Assembly: GCA_903958265.1 (NCBI GenBank)
Contig: CAJBSQ010000747.1
Location: 1-11,040 of the forward strand
Direction: 5' to 3'
Length of the DNA: 11,040 nucleotides
DNA from: an uncultured Planctomycetaceae bacterium
Lineage (GTDB): Bacteria > Planctomycetota > Planctomycetia > Pirellulales > UBA1268
Position 1 is the first letter of the stretch, and each line of letters starts with the position of its first letter. Below the pieces are notes generated by a model, which did not search any database, was not told where the DNA came from, and was given only the letters and a program-made list of their open reading frames with translations. Below, in pieces: positions 1-6,863 of this stretch. A program made the position numbers and the translations under genes.

Positions 1-86
1 CTCGAGCGGAAACTCCTCGCTGACCCGCCCCATGAGCTTGGCCGAGCACACCGCAGCCCTCCCGGGGGCTTCATGGGTAAAGCTAG

Positions 87-182
87 AATCCACTGCAGAC
101 GTGCGACGACTCTTCCATCACCAACGGCTTCGAAAGCTACGCAGCCGTTGCCACGCCCGCGTTCCCGGAGATCCCCGCGTGA
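87..182 (+). pseudogene. Possible 3' remnant of an unknown gene ahead of hypB
   Basis: A 31-codon stretch opens just after an in-frame TAG (84-86) and ends at TGA (180-182). Its last residues read FESYAAVATPAFPEIPA, and the codons look like normal coding sequence. It has no start codon of its own in good context, so it would be the tail of a gene whose body is lost, frameshifted or deleted. The reason to take it seriously is the junction. Its TGA overlaps the best hypB start (GTG 179-181) in a GTGA arrangement, as in a coupled operon. I do not recognise the protein. It does not resemble the C-terminus of HypA, HypC, HypD or HypE as I know them. A chance open stretch remains possible. Confidence 0.25.
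167..181 (+). promoter_or_regulatory. Shine-Dalgarno and GTG start that decide the hypB start
   Basis: GGAG at 167-170 is followed by 8 bases and then GTG at 179-181. The GTG overlaps the TGA that closes the preceding open stretch (GTGA). The alternative ATG at 32 has no such signal, and the residues translated before position 179 show no HypB similarity. Confidence 0.5.
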
Positions 183-562
183 TTGAGCCCCGAATCCTCG
201 AGGTCCGCACGAGGATCCTCAAGAAGAACGATGAAGTTGCCCGCGAGATGCGGGTGCGATGCCTGCGGGCCGGCGTGCTCGTCATCAACATGGTGTCGAG
301 CCCCGGCACCGGGAAGACGGCGTTTCTCAAGGAGACGCTCGCCCGCCTCGTGGCCCGTGGCGTAGCCTGTGCGGCGGTGGTCGGGAATCTCGAGACCGAC
401 AACGACGCCCGGCGTTTGGCCGAGAGCGGAGCTCCGGTCCGCCAGATCATGACCCACCGACCGGGCATGCAGATCTTCGAGACCTCGGCCAAGACCGGGG
501 TCGGGATCGATGGGTGGCTGGCGTTTCTCGCCGACCGGCGGCGGGTGATTGCGGGCGAGTAG
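179..562 (+). pseudogene. hypB: Internally deleted hydrogenase nickel-insertion GTPase HypB (likely non-functional)
   Basis: HypB is a GTPase that delivers nickel to [NiFe]-hydrogenase precursors together with HypA. From the GTG at 179 the product has 127 residues, against roughly 210-290 for the family. Residues 8-22 (EVRTRILKKNDEVAR) match the usual HypB helix before the G domain. The P-loop SSPGTGKT is at 40-47. Residues 68-79 (VVGNLETDNDAR) match the conserved GDLET-NDA block, but with Asn in place of the usual Asp. After VRQI (87-90) the protein jumps to HRPGMQIFETSAKTG (93-107), the C-terminal SAKTG motif. The intervening 80-95 residues, with the TGxxCH nickel site and the middle GTPase motifs, are gone without loss of frame. 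The N-terminal CxxCxC nickel motif is also absent. The gene stops 12 bases before the convergent hypF remnant. The family call is firm and loss of function is a strong inference. Confidence 0.75.
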
Positions 563-574
563 GCCCAGAAGCGT

Positions 575-1929
575 TTACAGCGATGGCACGGCGCTGGCGA
601 GAAGGGCACGGCCGAGAACCACCTGGCCGAGCGCAAGGCCGCCGTCGTTGGGGGGCACGGTATGGTGCGTCAGCACCTCGAAGCCGGCTGCGTGCAGTCC
701 GTCGAGCGACCGCTCCACGAGCCACGCATTCTGGAAGACCCCACCGGTGAGGCCCACGGTGGCTCCCGCGCCGCGGTCCCGGAGGAGGATGCACGTTTTC
801 ACGATCATCCCCGCAACCGCGGCGTGAAAGCGGGCCGCCATGCTGCCGGGAGACTCGCCCGCCTCGACATCGACTACGACCGCCCGCACCAGAGGCCGCG
901 AGTCGATCGTGATCGGCCCGTCGACCGTTGCGTGCGTGGGCAGCAGGTAGGGTCGGCCTGTCGTGGCGAGATTCTCCGCGGCAGCGAGTGCCTCGAGATT
1001 CAGCGCGGCCTCGGCCTCGTAATCAATCGACTGCCGCACGCCCGTCAGCGAGGCCACGGCGTCGAACAGTCGCCCCATGCTCGTGGTGTCGGTGCAGGCG
1101 AGTTGCCGGTCGAGTTGCCGTGCGAGGATGTCGCGGTCGCCGGCGGAAGCGGCACGGACAGACGGGATCGCGTCGTTCCAGGGGAGGCGGGCGTAGCGGA
1201 GTAGGGCGAGCGCCACCCGCCAGGGATGGCGGATTGCGACGTCGCCCCCGGGGAGTGGAAACGGCATGAGATGCGCGGCACGCCGCGGCAGTGGTCCGTC
1301 GCAAACGACGAACTCGCCCCGAGGATGGTGCCGTTGCTGCCGTAGCCGGTGCCGTCGAAGCAGACGCCGATGACGCCCGGCGAGCCGGCCGCATCACGGC
1401 CGTGTTCGGTGAGGAGGGAGGCGACGTGAGCCTCGTGGTCGCGGGCCAGGCAGAGAGTGGCCTTGAGTTCACCGCCGACTGCCAGCACCGGTGGGCCACC
1501 GGTCGCGAGACGGATGGGCAGCGGCGCATGTCCGCGGGAGCGGCGGAGCGGTAGTGGCAAGCCCGCCACGCACCGGATGACGGAGTCATCGCAGGCGAGA
1601 TGGAATCCACCAACGCCTTTGACGGCGACGATTCCTCCGGCGCGAAGTGCGGCTGGTCCGCATGTGGGGCAGGCATTTGGCTGGGCATGGAACCGCCGCG
1701 AAGCCGGATCCCGATACTCCGCCTCACATGCCGGGCACATCGCGAAGGACCGCATGGTCGTCCTGCGGCGGTCGTAGGGCAGCGTGTCGATGATCGTGAA
1801 CCTCGGGCCGCAGTCGGTGCAGTTGATGAAGGCGTAGCCATGCCGTCGATCGGCGGGATCGCCCAACTCGGCAAGGCATGCCCCGCAGGGGGCGATGTCG
1901 GGGAGCACGACGGCCCTTCGCGGCCCCAT
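575..1929 (-). pseudogene. hypF: Decayed carbamoyltransferase HypF (zinc fingers plus Kae1-like part, frameshifted)
   Basis: HypF makes the CN ligands of [NiFe]-hydrogenase from carbamoyl phosphate and normally has about 750 residues: acylphosphatase, two zinc fingers, YrdC-like and Kae1-like domains. Here about 450 codons remain. Both CxxC-x18-CxxC fingers are intact (about 1885-1660). Three blocks then appear to be missing in frame. After CPTCGP (near 1655) the text jumps to AALRAGGIVAVKG. After GGFHLACD (near 1588) it jumps to DSVIR, losing most of YrdC. After CLARD (near 1438) it jumps to HEAHVASLL, losing about 80 residues and one His of the HHxAH metal site. At CCCC 1317-1320 one base is missing: reading resumes as EFVVCDGPLPRRAAHL and runs on through FPLPGGD, SSMGRLFDA-like, TGGVFQN and PPNDGGLALGQ to TAA at 577-575. 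The acylphosphatase domain is absent, and a REP-like hairpin lies where it should begin. Confidence 0.85.
1317..1320 (-). other. Single-base-loss frameshift site in the hypF remnant
   Basis: On the minus strand the GGGG run follows GTILG. Adding one G would give GGCGAGTTC (GEF) and join the two halves of the Kae1-like domain seamlessly, matching the usual HypF order GTGYG...GTIWGGEF...PFPLPGGD. Either a real deletion or a homopolymer sequencing error would explain it. Confidence 0.75.
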
Positions 1930-1995
1930 CGTACGGCGCGCCGCCTGCGTCGCCGCTGGTTTGTTGTGGGTTTCGTGCTGCCACGCGCAAGCAAC

Positions 1996-2020
1996 GTGCA
2001 GGTAGAAAACCTGCACCTAC
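1996..2020 (-). repeat. REP-like palindrome (GTAG plus perfect 8-bp hairpin)
   Basis: Read on the minus strand from 2020, the tetranucleotide GTAG is followed by the arms GTGCAGGT and ACCTGCAC around a 5-base loop TTTCT. A GTAG or GGAG tetranucleotide at the foot of a hairpin is the hallmark of REP elements mobilised by RAYT (REP-associated tyrosine transposase) enzymes. It lies between the sulP stop and the hypF remnant, where the hypF 5' end should be, and it could also serve as a weak 3' structure for the sulP transcript. A partial second copy occurs at 10544-10563 on the other strand. No RAYT gene is in the window. Confidence 0.6.
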
Positions 2021-2083
2021 GGGGTTCGTGCCGCCACGGGATGACTGGGAGACACTGCTGCGGTCGATACGGTCGGCCGCGAC

Positions 2084-4045
2084 TCAGAACTGCTCGAGCC
2101 GCAGCACGTCGACCGGCTCAATCCACACCGTCATCCGATCCGCGGTGAACCGAGGTTCGCGAAGGGCGTCCAAAATCTTCGCCGCGATCTCCGCTGGCAC
2201 GATCGTCTCGAACCGTACCAGCTGCCGGCCGTCGCCCCGATCTTCGCGGCGGCCACCTCCATGGCAGGATACCGCCGTGAATCCCGACGCGCCCTGGTCT
2301 CGTACCATCGCGATGAGGTCGGCTTCCATCGCCACCGGCCCCACGACGGTGATTCGCCGCATCTGCACGGTCACCCGCCTGCGGGTGGCGTAGGGATGCG
2401 CCGACGCCTGCCGATGTCCGTCGAGGCCCACGATGTCGAGCCGGAGCCCGGCCTGCTGGAAGTCGAGCGAGACTTCGTGCAGCTTCTCCATCACGCTGTG
2501 GTCCACCAGCGTCGTGCCCGCCAGGTTGACGATCACGTTGTTGTGCTGCACGAGCCCGAGCTGCTCGATCTGTCGGCGGAATGGAATCCAGTTGGTGAAC
2601 ACGGCGGAGCCGCTCGCGTCGATCTGCACCGTCTGGTCGTCGACGGTGGTGACCTTGAGGAACGGCTTGAAGAACGACGTCAGCGGCACGCCGTTGATCG
2701 CGTGGATCATGAACTTGAGCAGGATGCCGACTCCCACGCCGATGAGGAGGTCGGTGGCGAGCACCGCGACGATCGTGGCCACGAAGATCAGGAGCTGCTC
2801 CGAGCCGATCCTGAAGACGTTGATGAACTCGCGAGGGGATGCCAGCCGGAATCCGGTGTAGACGAGCATCGCGGCCAGCGCCGAGAGCGGGATCCGGTGG
2901 ATCAGCTGCGGCACGAGGGCCACGAACGCCAGGAGGAACATGCCGTGCCAGAAGTTGGCGAACCTCGTGCGGGCGCCGTTGTCAATGTTTGCCTTGCTGC
3001 GGACGATCTCGGAGATCATCGGCAGGCCGCCAATGCTGGCCGCAGCGATGTTGGCGACACCGACGGCCAGGAGGTCGCGGTTCATGTTCGTCTTCCGCTT
3101 CCACGGATCGAGCAGGTCGATCGCCTTGGCCGAAAGCAGCGATTCCACGCTGCCGACCAGCGCAAACATCATCACCCACCAGATCGCGGCCACATGGGTC
3201 TGCGGTGCGGTGAACACGGAGAAGTCGGGTGTCGTGACGGCGGCGAGTAGGTTGCCGGGCACGTTGACGAGGAAAGACTGCCCGACCTTGTATTCGTGGG
3301 CGGCGAAGGTGTAGGTGTGTTCATGCGCGAGATCGAACCACATGCCAAGCGGCACCGCGACGGCAAGGACAAGCAGCTGCGCGGGAACGAACCGCAGCCA
3401 GGCGGGCCGCAGCCGCTGCCGGAGCACGGGCCAGCCAAACAGGATCAGCAGGCTCACGAGGCCGATCAGCGTGATCACGGGGTTGAGATGGAGAATCTTT
3501 TCGGGCAGTTCCCGGAGGATCTCGAGTGGCTCGCCGCTCGCTTTCTGGCCGAAGACCACGGGCAGCTGCTTGAGGCAGATGATCAGCCCGATGGCTGCGA
3601 GCATGCCGTGCACGACGGCGGTCGGGAAGAAGTCGGCGAGGGCCCCAGCGCGGAGTAGACCAAAGGCGACCTGCACGAAGCCGGCCACGCACCCCACGGC
3701 GATGGCCATGCGATAGGCCTGCAGATCGGCGGCGGGATCAACGCCGCCGGTGAAGCCGAACGACTGCATGGCCCCGAGCACGATCACGATCAGGCCGGCA
3801 GCCGGTCCCTTGATGGTCAACTCAGAGTTGCTGAGGAAGGTCGTTACGATCGCACCCACCACGGCGGTGAACACGCCTGCCACCGGGGGAAACCCGCTCG
3901 CCATCGAGATCCCCAGGCAGAGCGGCAGGGCGATCAGAAAGACGAGAAATCCACTGGTCACGTCCTGGCGGAAGGAGGTCACAAAGCCGTCCATGCCGCG
4001 AGGGATGTCGCGAGTGACGCCGGGGCCGTGGTCTGACGGGTTCAT
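2084..4045 (-). CDS. SulP-family anion (probably bicarbonate) transporter with STAS and C-terminal PII-like domain
   Basis: The product has 653 residues and is an inner-membrane transporter. Hydrophobic segments between about 30 and 445 form the SulP core, including the signature PLCLGISMASGFPPVAGVFT (41-60) and the conserved GSVESLLSAKAID (298-310). Residues about 470-555 form a STAS domain (NLAGTTLVDHSVMEKLHEV). Residues about 562-650 look like a PII-fold domain of the SbtB/CPII type: RRITVVGP, then DQGASGFT, a Gly/Arg-rich T-loop region (596-607), VRFETIV, and a final WIEPVDVLR strand. The C-terminal CGPxGC redox clip of cyanobacterial SbtB is absent. The start is the ATG at 4045, which overlaps the upstream stop in ATGA and has GGAGAG (4057-4052) six bases before it. 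The frame is open further upstream to 4258, but that part is antiporter-gene shadow. Bicarbonate as substrate is inferred from the dab neighbours; sulfate is the main alternative. Confidence 0.88.
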   Translation of the reverse strand: MNPSDHGPGVTRDIPRGMDGFVTSFRQDVTSGFLVFLIALPLCLGISMASGFPPVAGVFTAVVGAIVTTFLSNSELTIKGPAAGLIVIVLGAMQSFGFTGGVDPAADLQAYRMAIAVGCVAGFVQVAFGLLRAGALADFFPTAVVHGMLAAIGLIICLKQLPVVFGQKASGEPLEILRELPEKILHLNPVITLIGLVSLLILFGWPVLRQRLRPAWLRFVPAQLLVLAVAVPLGMWFDLAHEHTYTFAAHEYKVGQSFLVNVPGNLLAAVTTPDFSVFTAPQTHVAAIWWVMMFALVGSVESLLSAKAIDLLDPWKRKTNMNRDLLAVGVANIAAASIGGLPMISEIVRSKANIDNGARTRFANFWHGMFLLAFVALVPQLIHRIPLSALAAMLVYTGFRLASPREFINVFRIGSEQLLIFVATIVAVLATDLLIGVGVGILLKFMIHAINGVPLTSFFKPFLKVTTVDDQTVQIDASGSAVFTNWIPFRRQIEQLGLVQHNNVIVNLAGTTLVDHSVMEKLHEVSLDFQQAGLRLDIVGLDGHRQASAHPYATRRRVTVQMRRITVVGPVAMEADLIAMVRDQGASGFTAVSCHGGGRREDRGDGRQLVRFETIVPAEIAAKILDALREPRFTADRMTVWIEPVDVLRLEQF

Positions 4046-4057
4046 GGATGGCTCTCC
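4042..4057 (-). promoter_or_regulatory. ATGA overlap and Shine-Dalgarno coupling sulP to the antiporter gene
   Basis: GGAGAG (4057-4052), six spacer bases and ATG (4045-4043) overlap the TGA (4044-4042) of the preceding gene. The layout favours termination-reinitiation, so SulP synthesis would follow that of the antiporter subunit. Confidence 0.6.
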
Positions 4058-5481
4058 AGGAGGGGGGGGGCCGCGTGATGATGCCGCGACGTAAGGAGGG
4101 ACGCGGCGACTTTTTCGAGCGAGCGGACGAAGGGGCCCGGCCAGAGCCCGAGGCCAAAGAGGATGATGACAAGCGCGGTGAAGGCCACGCGTTCCCTCGG
4201 CAGGAGCGCGTGCCGTGGGGCGTCGACGGTGACCTGCCCACCAAACACGTGAAACCACCCGCGCATCACGGCGATGCCTGCGAACACCGTCGCGGCGATG
4301 ACGAACAGCCCGGCATGCAGGTGATCGTCGAGGCTGCCGGAGATGATCAGGTCGTCGGCGACGAACGACAGCGTGCCGGGGAAGCCGAGCGTGGCCAAAC
4401 CGAACAGCAGGAAGAACGCCGCCAGGGCCGGGGCGTCGGCGAACCGGCCCTGGAGCGTCTCGATCGAGATCGCACCCCCCCGGCTCTCGAGCGCCCAGAC
4501 AACCAGCCCGATGCCGGTGAGCGCCAGTCCGCTCGACACCCAGACGGCCAGCGCTCCGCAGAGTTCGGTCGGTACCGTGCCAGAGAGGCCTGCGAGCACC
4601 ATCGCCGACTGGCTCATGGCGAGCATCCCCACGAGGCCGCGGGCGTCGCGTTGGACCACGGCGAGCGCGGCGCCGTAGGCCGCCGTCATCAGGGCGGCGT
4701 TGGAGAGCACGAGCAGCTCATCGGGAACGCCGTCGGCATGGCCCACGAGCAGGCGGACCGCGGTGTAGGTGGCAACCTGAGGCATCGTCACCACGAGCGC
4801 CGTGGCCAGGGAAGCGCCGGAGAAAAGCGTGTGATACCACGAGTGAAAGGGCACCAGCCCCTTGCGGATCATTACCGCGATCGCCACCAGCCAGCCGCCT
4901 GCCGCGCCGGTCGTGCCGCTGCCCGTGAGCCAGGGAGGGTCGGCGACCAAAAGCGTGGTGCCGGAGATCATGCAAGCCAGTGCCGCTGCCATCGCCAGGC
5001 CGTAGACGCGAGCGGTGGTTCGCCCGCCCGCCGTGCTCCGGATCGTGGTCCAGGTGGCGAGAATCGACACCCCCCAGAGGATCGTCAGCGCTACCGGGTG
5101 CGACGTTGACAGCGTCGCAAACGTGATCGCGGCCCCCGTCAGGAGCCGGCGCACGCCCGGCGATGCAAATGCCCGGCGGGGGGCGACGAGCACGATGGCC
5201 ATGTCGACGACCGCGACATACGGGAGCAGAATCGCTGTGAGTCCGTCGATGAGGACGAAGCTGCCCCCCGCCAGGCCGGGGCCGAACGTGGTCGGGCGAC
5301 CGCTGCCGAGGTGCCAGCATGCGGCGGCCACGAGCGATGCGACCAGGGAGATCCCGACCGCGGCCGATGCCACCAGCCGCGGATCGATTCGCCGTTCCGT
5401 GAGCCGCAGCGTGACCGCGCCGACGAGCGGCGCGGCGGTGCAGACGGCCACGGCAGCGAGCGAGACGGTCTCCACAACCAT
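4042..5481 (-). CDS. NuoM-like proton/cation antiporter subunit of the DAB complex
   Basis: This is a 479-residue polytopic membrane protein of the Mrp/NuoL/M/N antiporter family, with around 13-14 hydrophobic segments spread from 5 to 455. The TM7 lysine context is present (MIRKGLVPFHSWY, Lys207). The late helix carries GFPGTLSFVADDLIISG, where Asp376/Asp377 sit where NuoM has the FVGEF glutamate. The TM5 glutamate seen in NuoL/NuoM and in the neighbouring DabB is missing: the equivalent segment reads ALTILWGVSILATWTT. The ATG at 5481 is preferred because GGAGGG (5495-5490) lies eight bases ahead, although a GTG at 5484 is possible. Its role is inferred: it partners DabB and DabA in ion-driven CO2 uptake, as NdhD-type subunits pair with NdhF in cyanobacterial CO2-uptake NDH-1. 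A nine-C run (4070-4062) lies close to its 3' end. Confidence 0.8.
   Translation of the reverse strand: MVVETVSLAAVAVCTAAPLVGAVTLRLTERRIDPRLVASAAVGISLVASLVAAACWHLGSGRPTTFGPGLAGGSFVLIDGLTAILLPYVAVVDMAIVLVAPRRAFASPGVRRLLTGAAITFATLSTSHPVALTILWGVSILATWTTIRSTAGGRTTARVYGLAMAAALACMISGTTLLVADPPWLTGSGTTGAAGGWLVAIAVMIRKGLVPFHSWYHTLFSGASLATALVVTMPQVATYTAVRLLVGHADGVPDELLVLSNAALMTAAYGAALAVVQRDARGLVGMLAMSQSAMVLAGLSGTVPTELCGALAVWVSSGLALTGIGLVVWALESRGGAISIETLQGRFADAPALAAFFLLFGLATLGFPGTLSFVADDLIISGSLDDHLHAGLFVIAATVFAGIAVMRGWFHVFGGQVTVDAPRHALLPRERVAFTALVIILFGLGLWPGPFVRSLEKVAASLLTSRHHHAAPPLLESHP
4062..4070 (-). repeat. Nine-cytosine homopolymer at the end of the antiporter gene
   Basis: Nine consecutive G on the plus strand read as C on the coding strand and encode part of HHHAAPPLLESHP. 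Gain of one C would bypass the TGA and read PPPPGEPS straight into the SulP ATG in frame, giving a fused antiporter-SulP protein. Tracts of this length are common slippage hotspots. Confidence 0.6.
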
Positions 5482-5495
5482 CACGGCATCCCTCC
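5479..5495 (-). promoter_or_regulatory. Shine-Dalgarno and TGATG junction between dabB and the NuoM-like gene
   Basis: GGAGGG at 5495-5490 precedes both candidate starts: GTG 5484 (5-base spacing, GTGA overlap) and ATG 5481 (8-base spacing, TGATG overlap). The strong motif, in a window where most starts have weak ones, suggests an extra supply of ribosomes at this subunit. Confidence 0.6.
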
Positions 5496-6863
5496 GCTCG
5501 AGTCGTGCCGCATCCGGCCCTCGGTCGAGCCTCCACCGAGCAGCGTGGTCCAGCGGCGCTCCAGCCCGTCGGCCGCCTTGAGCATCGCCATCAGGGGCAG
5601 GACGACCAGCCGGGTGACGACCGCCTCCTCGAAGCCGCGTTCCAGGGCGATGTGGTAGAGGCTGCGACCGACCCCGCGGGGCAGCAGGCGGACGAGCGAC
5701 CAGTCGGACGACCCGGGATGTCCGCCCAGGGCGGCGGCTAGTTCGTGCCGATCATGCATCGCGGAAGGAGACCGCAGAATCTGGAGGCTTCGCAGGATGG
5801 CGTGGCTGATGACGTGCACGAGTGGCACCACGCGGAGGCCGAGTCCGATCTCCGCGAGGATGATTCCCGCCTGCGTCATCGACGCATAGGCGAGCATGCT
5901 CTTGAGGTCGGTCTGGACGCTGCCGACGATCGCCGCATGGAGGGCGGTGCCCCCGCCGATGGCCACCAGCAGCCATGCGGCCGCCGGCGCCGCGTCGAGC
6001 ACCGACTCGCAGCGGAGCAGCACGTAGGCACCCGCGTGGATCGAGAGCGCCCCGTAGAAGATCGCGCTCGACGGCGTGGGCCCTTCCATCGCCCGCGGTA
6101 GCCAGCCGGAAAAGGGCACCTGCCCGCTCTTGCCGAGGGCGGCGAAGATCAGCAGGAGCGACACCGTCAGCGCGGTCGTGCCGGGCACGAGGCAGGTGGC
6201 CTCGGGCCAGGTGCCGGCGAACAGCGTCGCGAAGTCGCCCGAGCCGGTGGCCTGGTGGATGACGACGCTGGCGGCGAGCAGACCCACGTCGCAGACGCGG
6301 TAGGTGCAGAAGGCCCGCATGGCCGCATCGACGGCGTTGCGCCGTTCGTGAAAAAAGCCGATCAGCAGCGCCGACGAGATCCCCAGGAACTCCCAGCCGG
6401 CAAACAAGGCATCGATGCTGCCGGCGAGCACCATCAGGTTCATGCCCGTGCCGAATAGGGCCAGCAGGATGAAAAACCGGGTGAACCCCGGCTCCCGGTG
6501 GAGGTACTTGCCGGCGAACGCATTGACCAGCGCACAGAGGCCGGTCGAGAAGCAGACGTAGGGCACCGACAGCCCGTCGGCCACGAGTTCGATCGTGGCG
6601 GCATGGTGCCCGACGGCGAACATGCTGCCGAGATGGACGACATGGGCCGCGAACCCGCGGTTGATGATCATCACGAGCGTGACGAGGGCGGCGACAAACG
6701 AGGTCGTGAATGCCGCGCCGACCACCCGGGTGGTGGTCCGCTCCGAGAGCGGCCGGCCCAGCAGCGCGGGGAGACCGATGCTTGCGAGCGCGACGACGGG
6801 TGCAACGAGTTGGTAGATCACGAGCACCGACAGCGGATCGTCGAACGGGCGGGGAGGTGTCAT
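5481..6863 (-). CDS. dabB: NuoL-like membrane subunit DabB of an energy-coupled CO2 uptake system
   Basis: DabB is the ion-conducting membrane partner of DabA (DAB/MpsAB systems), thought to use an H+ or Na+ gradient to drive net CO2 hydration. The product has 460 residues. NuoL landmarks are in order: NAFAGKYLHRE (114-124), RFFILLALFGTGMNLMVLAG (129-148), DALFAGWEFLGISSALLIGF with the TM5 glutamate Glu158, ALGKSGQVPFSGWLPRAMEG with the key Lys245, GPTPSSAIFYGALSIHAGAY, and HVISHAILRSLQIL with His350/His354. After about residue 366 the protein becomes largely soluble (HDRHELAAALGG), so the last NuoL helices are absent, as is usual in DabB. The start is ATG 6863, in an ATGA overlap with the dabA stop; GGAG (6878-6875) is 11 bases upstream, a weak fit. 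The frame runs open to 7079 inside dabA but without hydrophobic sequence. Confidence 0.88.
   Translation of the reverse strand: MTPPRPFDDPLSVLVIYQLVAPVVALASIGLPALLGRPLSERTTTRVVGAAFTTSFVAALVTLVMIINRGFAAHVVHLGSMFAVGHHAATIELVADGLSVPYVCFSTGLCALVNAFAGKYLHREPGFTRFFILLALFGTGMNLMVLAGSIDALFAGWEFLGISSALLIGFFHERRNAVDAAMRAFCTYRVCDVGLLAASVVIHQATGSGDFATLFAGTWPEATCLVPGTTALTVSLLLIFAALGKSGQVPFSGWLPRAMEGPTPSSAIFYGALSIHAGAYVLLRCESVLDAAPAAAWLLVAIGGGTALHAAIVGSVQTDLKSMLAYASMTQAGIILAEIGLGLRVVPLVHVISHAILRSLQILRSPSAMHDRHELAAALGGHPGSSDWSLVRLLPRGVGRSLYHIALERGFEEAVVTRLVVLPLMAMLKAADGLERRWTTLLGGGSTEGRMRHDSSGGMP

Noticed and set aside
32..178. Longer hypB start at ATG 32, whose first residues MSLAEH recall the HypA start
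   Set aside because: The translation up to 178 shows no sustained HypA or HypB similarity, and GTG 179 has both a Shine-Dalgarno and a GTGA junction. The HypA resemblance covers six residues only.
2021..2083. Terminator after sulP
   Set aside because: It holds only repeated CGGTCG words and no stem followed by a T-run. The nearby REP hairpin is the only strong structure.
1600..2148. 182-codon plus-strand frame opposite hypF and the sulP end
   Set aside because: It runs across two unrelated genes and a REP element, and its composition is typical of a shadow frame.
2261..3250. 329-codon plus-strand open frame over sulP
   Set aside because: It is charged, His/Asp/Glu-rich antisense of transmembrane codons, and no family is recognisable.
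4046..4258. N-terminal extension of the SulP protein to 4258
   Set aside because: It lies inside the antiporter gene and reads as shadow sequence. The ATG at 4045 has the Shine-Dalgarno and the overlap. The open frame is relevant only to the poly-C slippage idea.
4048..5109. 353-codon plus-strand open frame over the NuoM-like gene
   Set aside because: It is His/Glu/Arg-rich shadow sequence opposite a clear membrane protein, with no domain or start signal.
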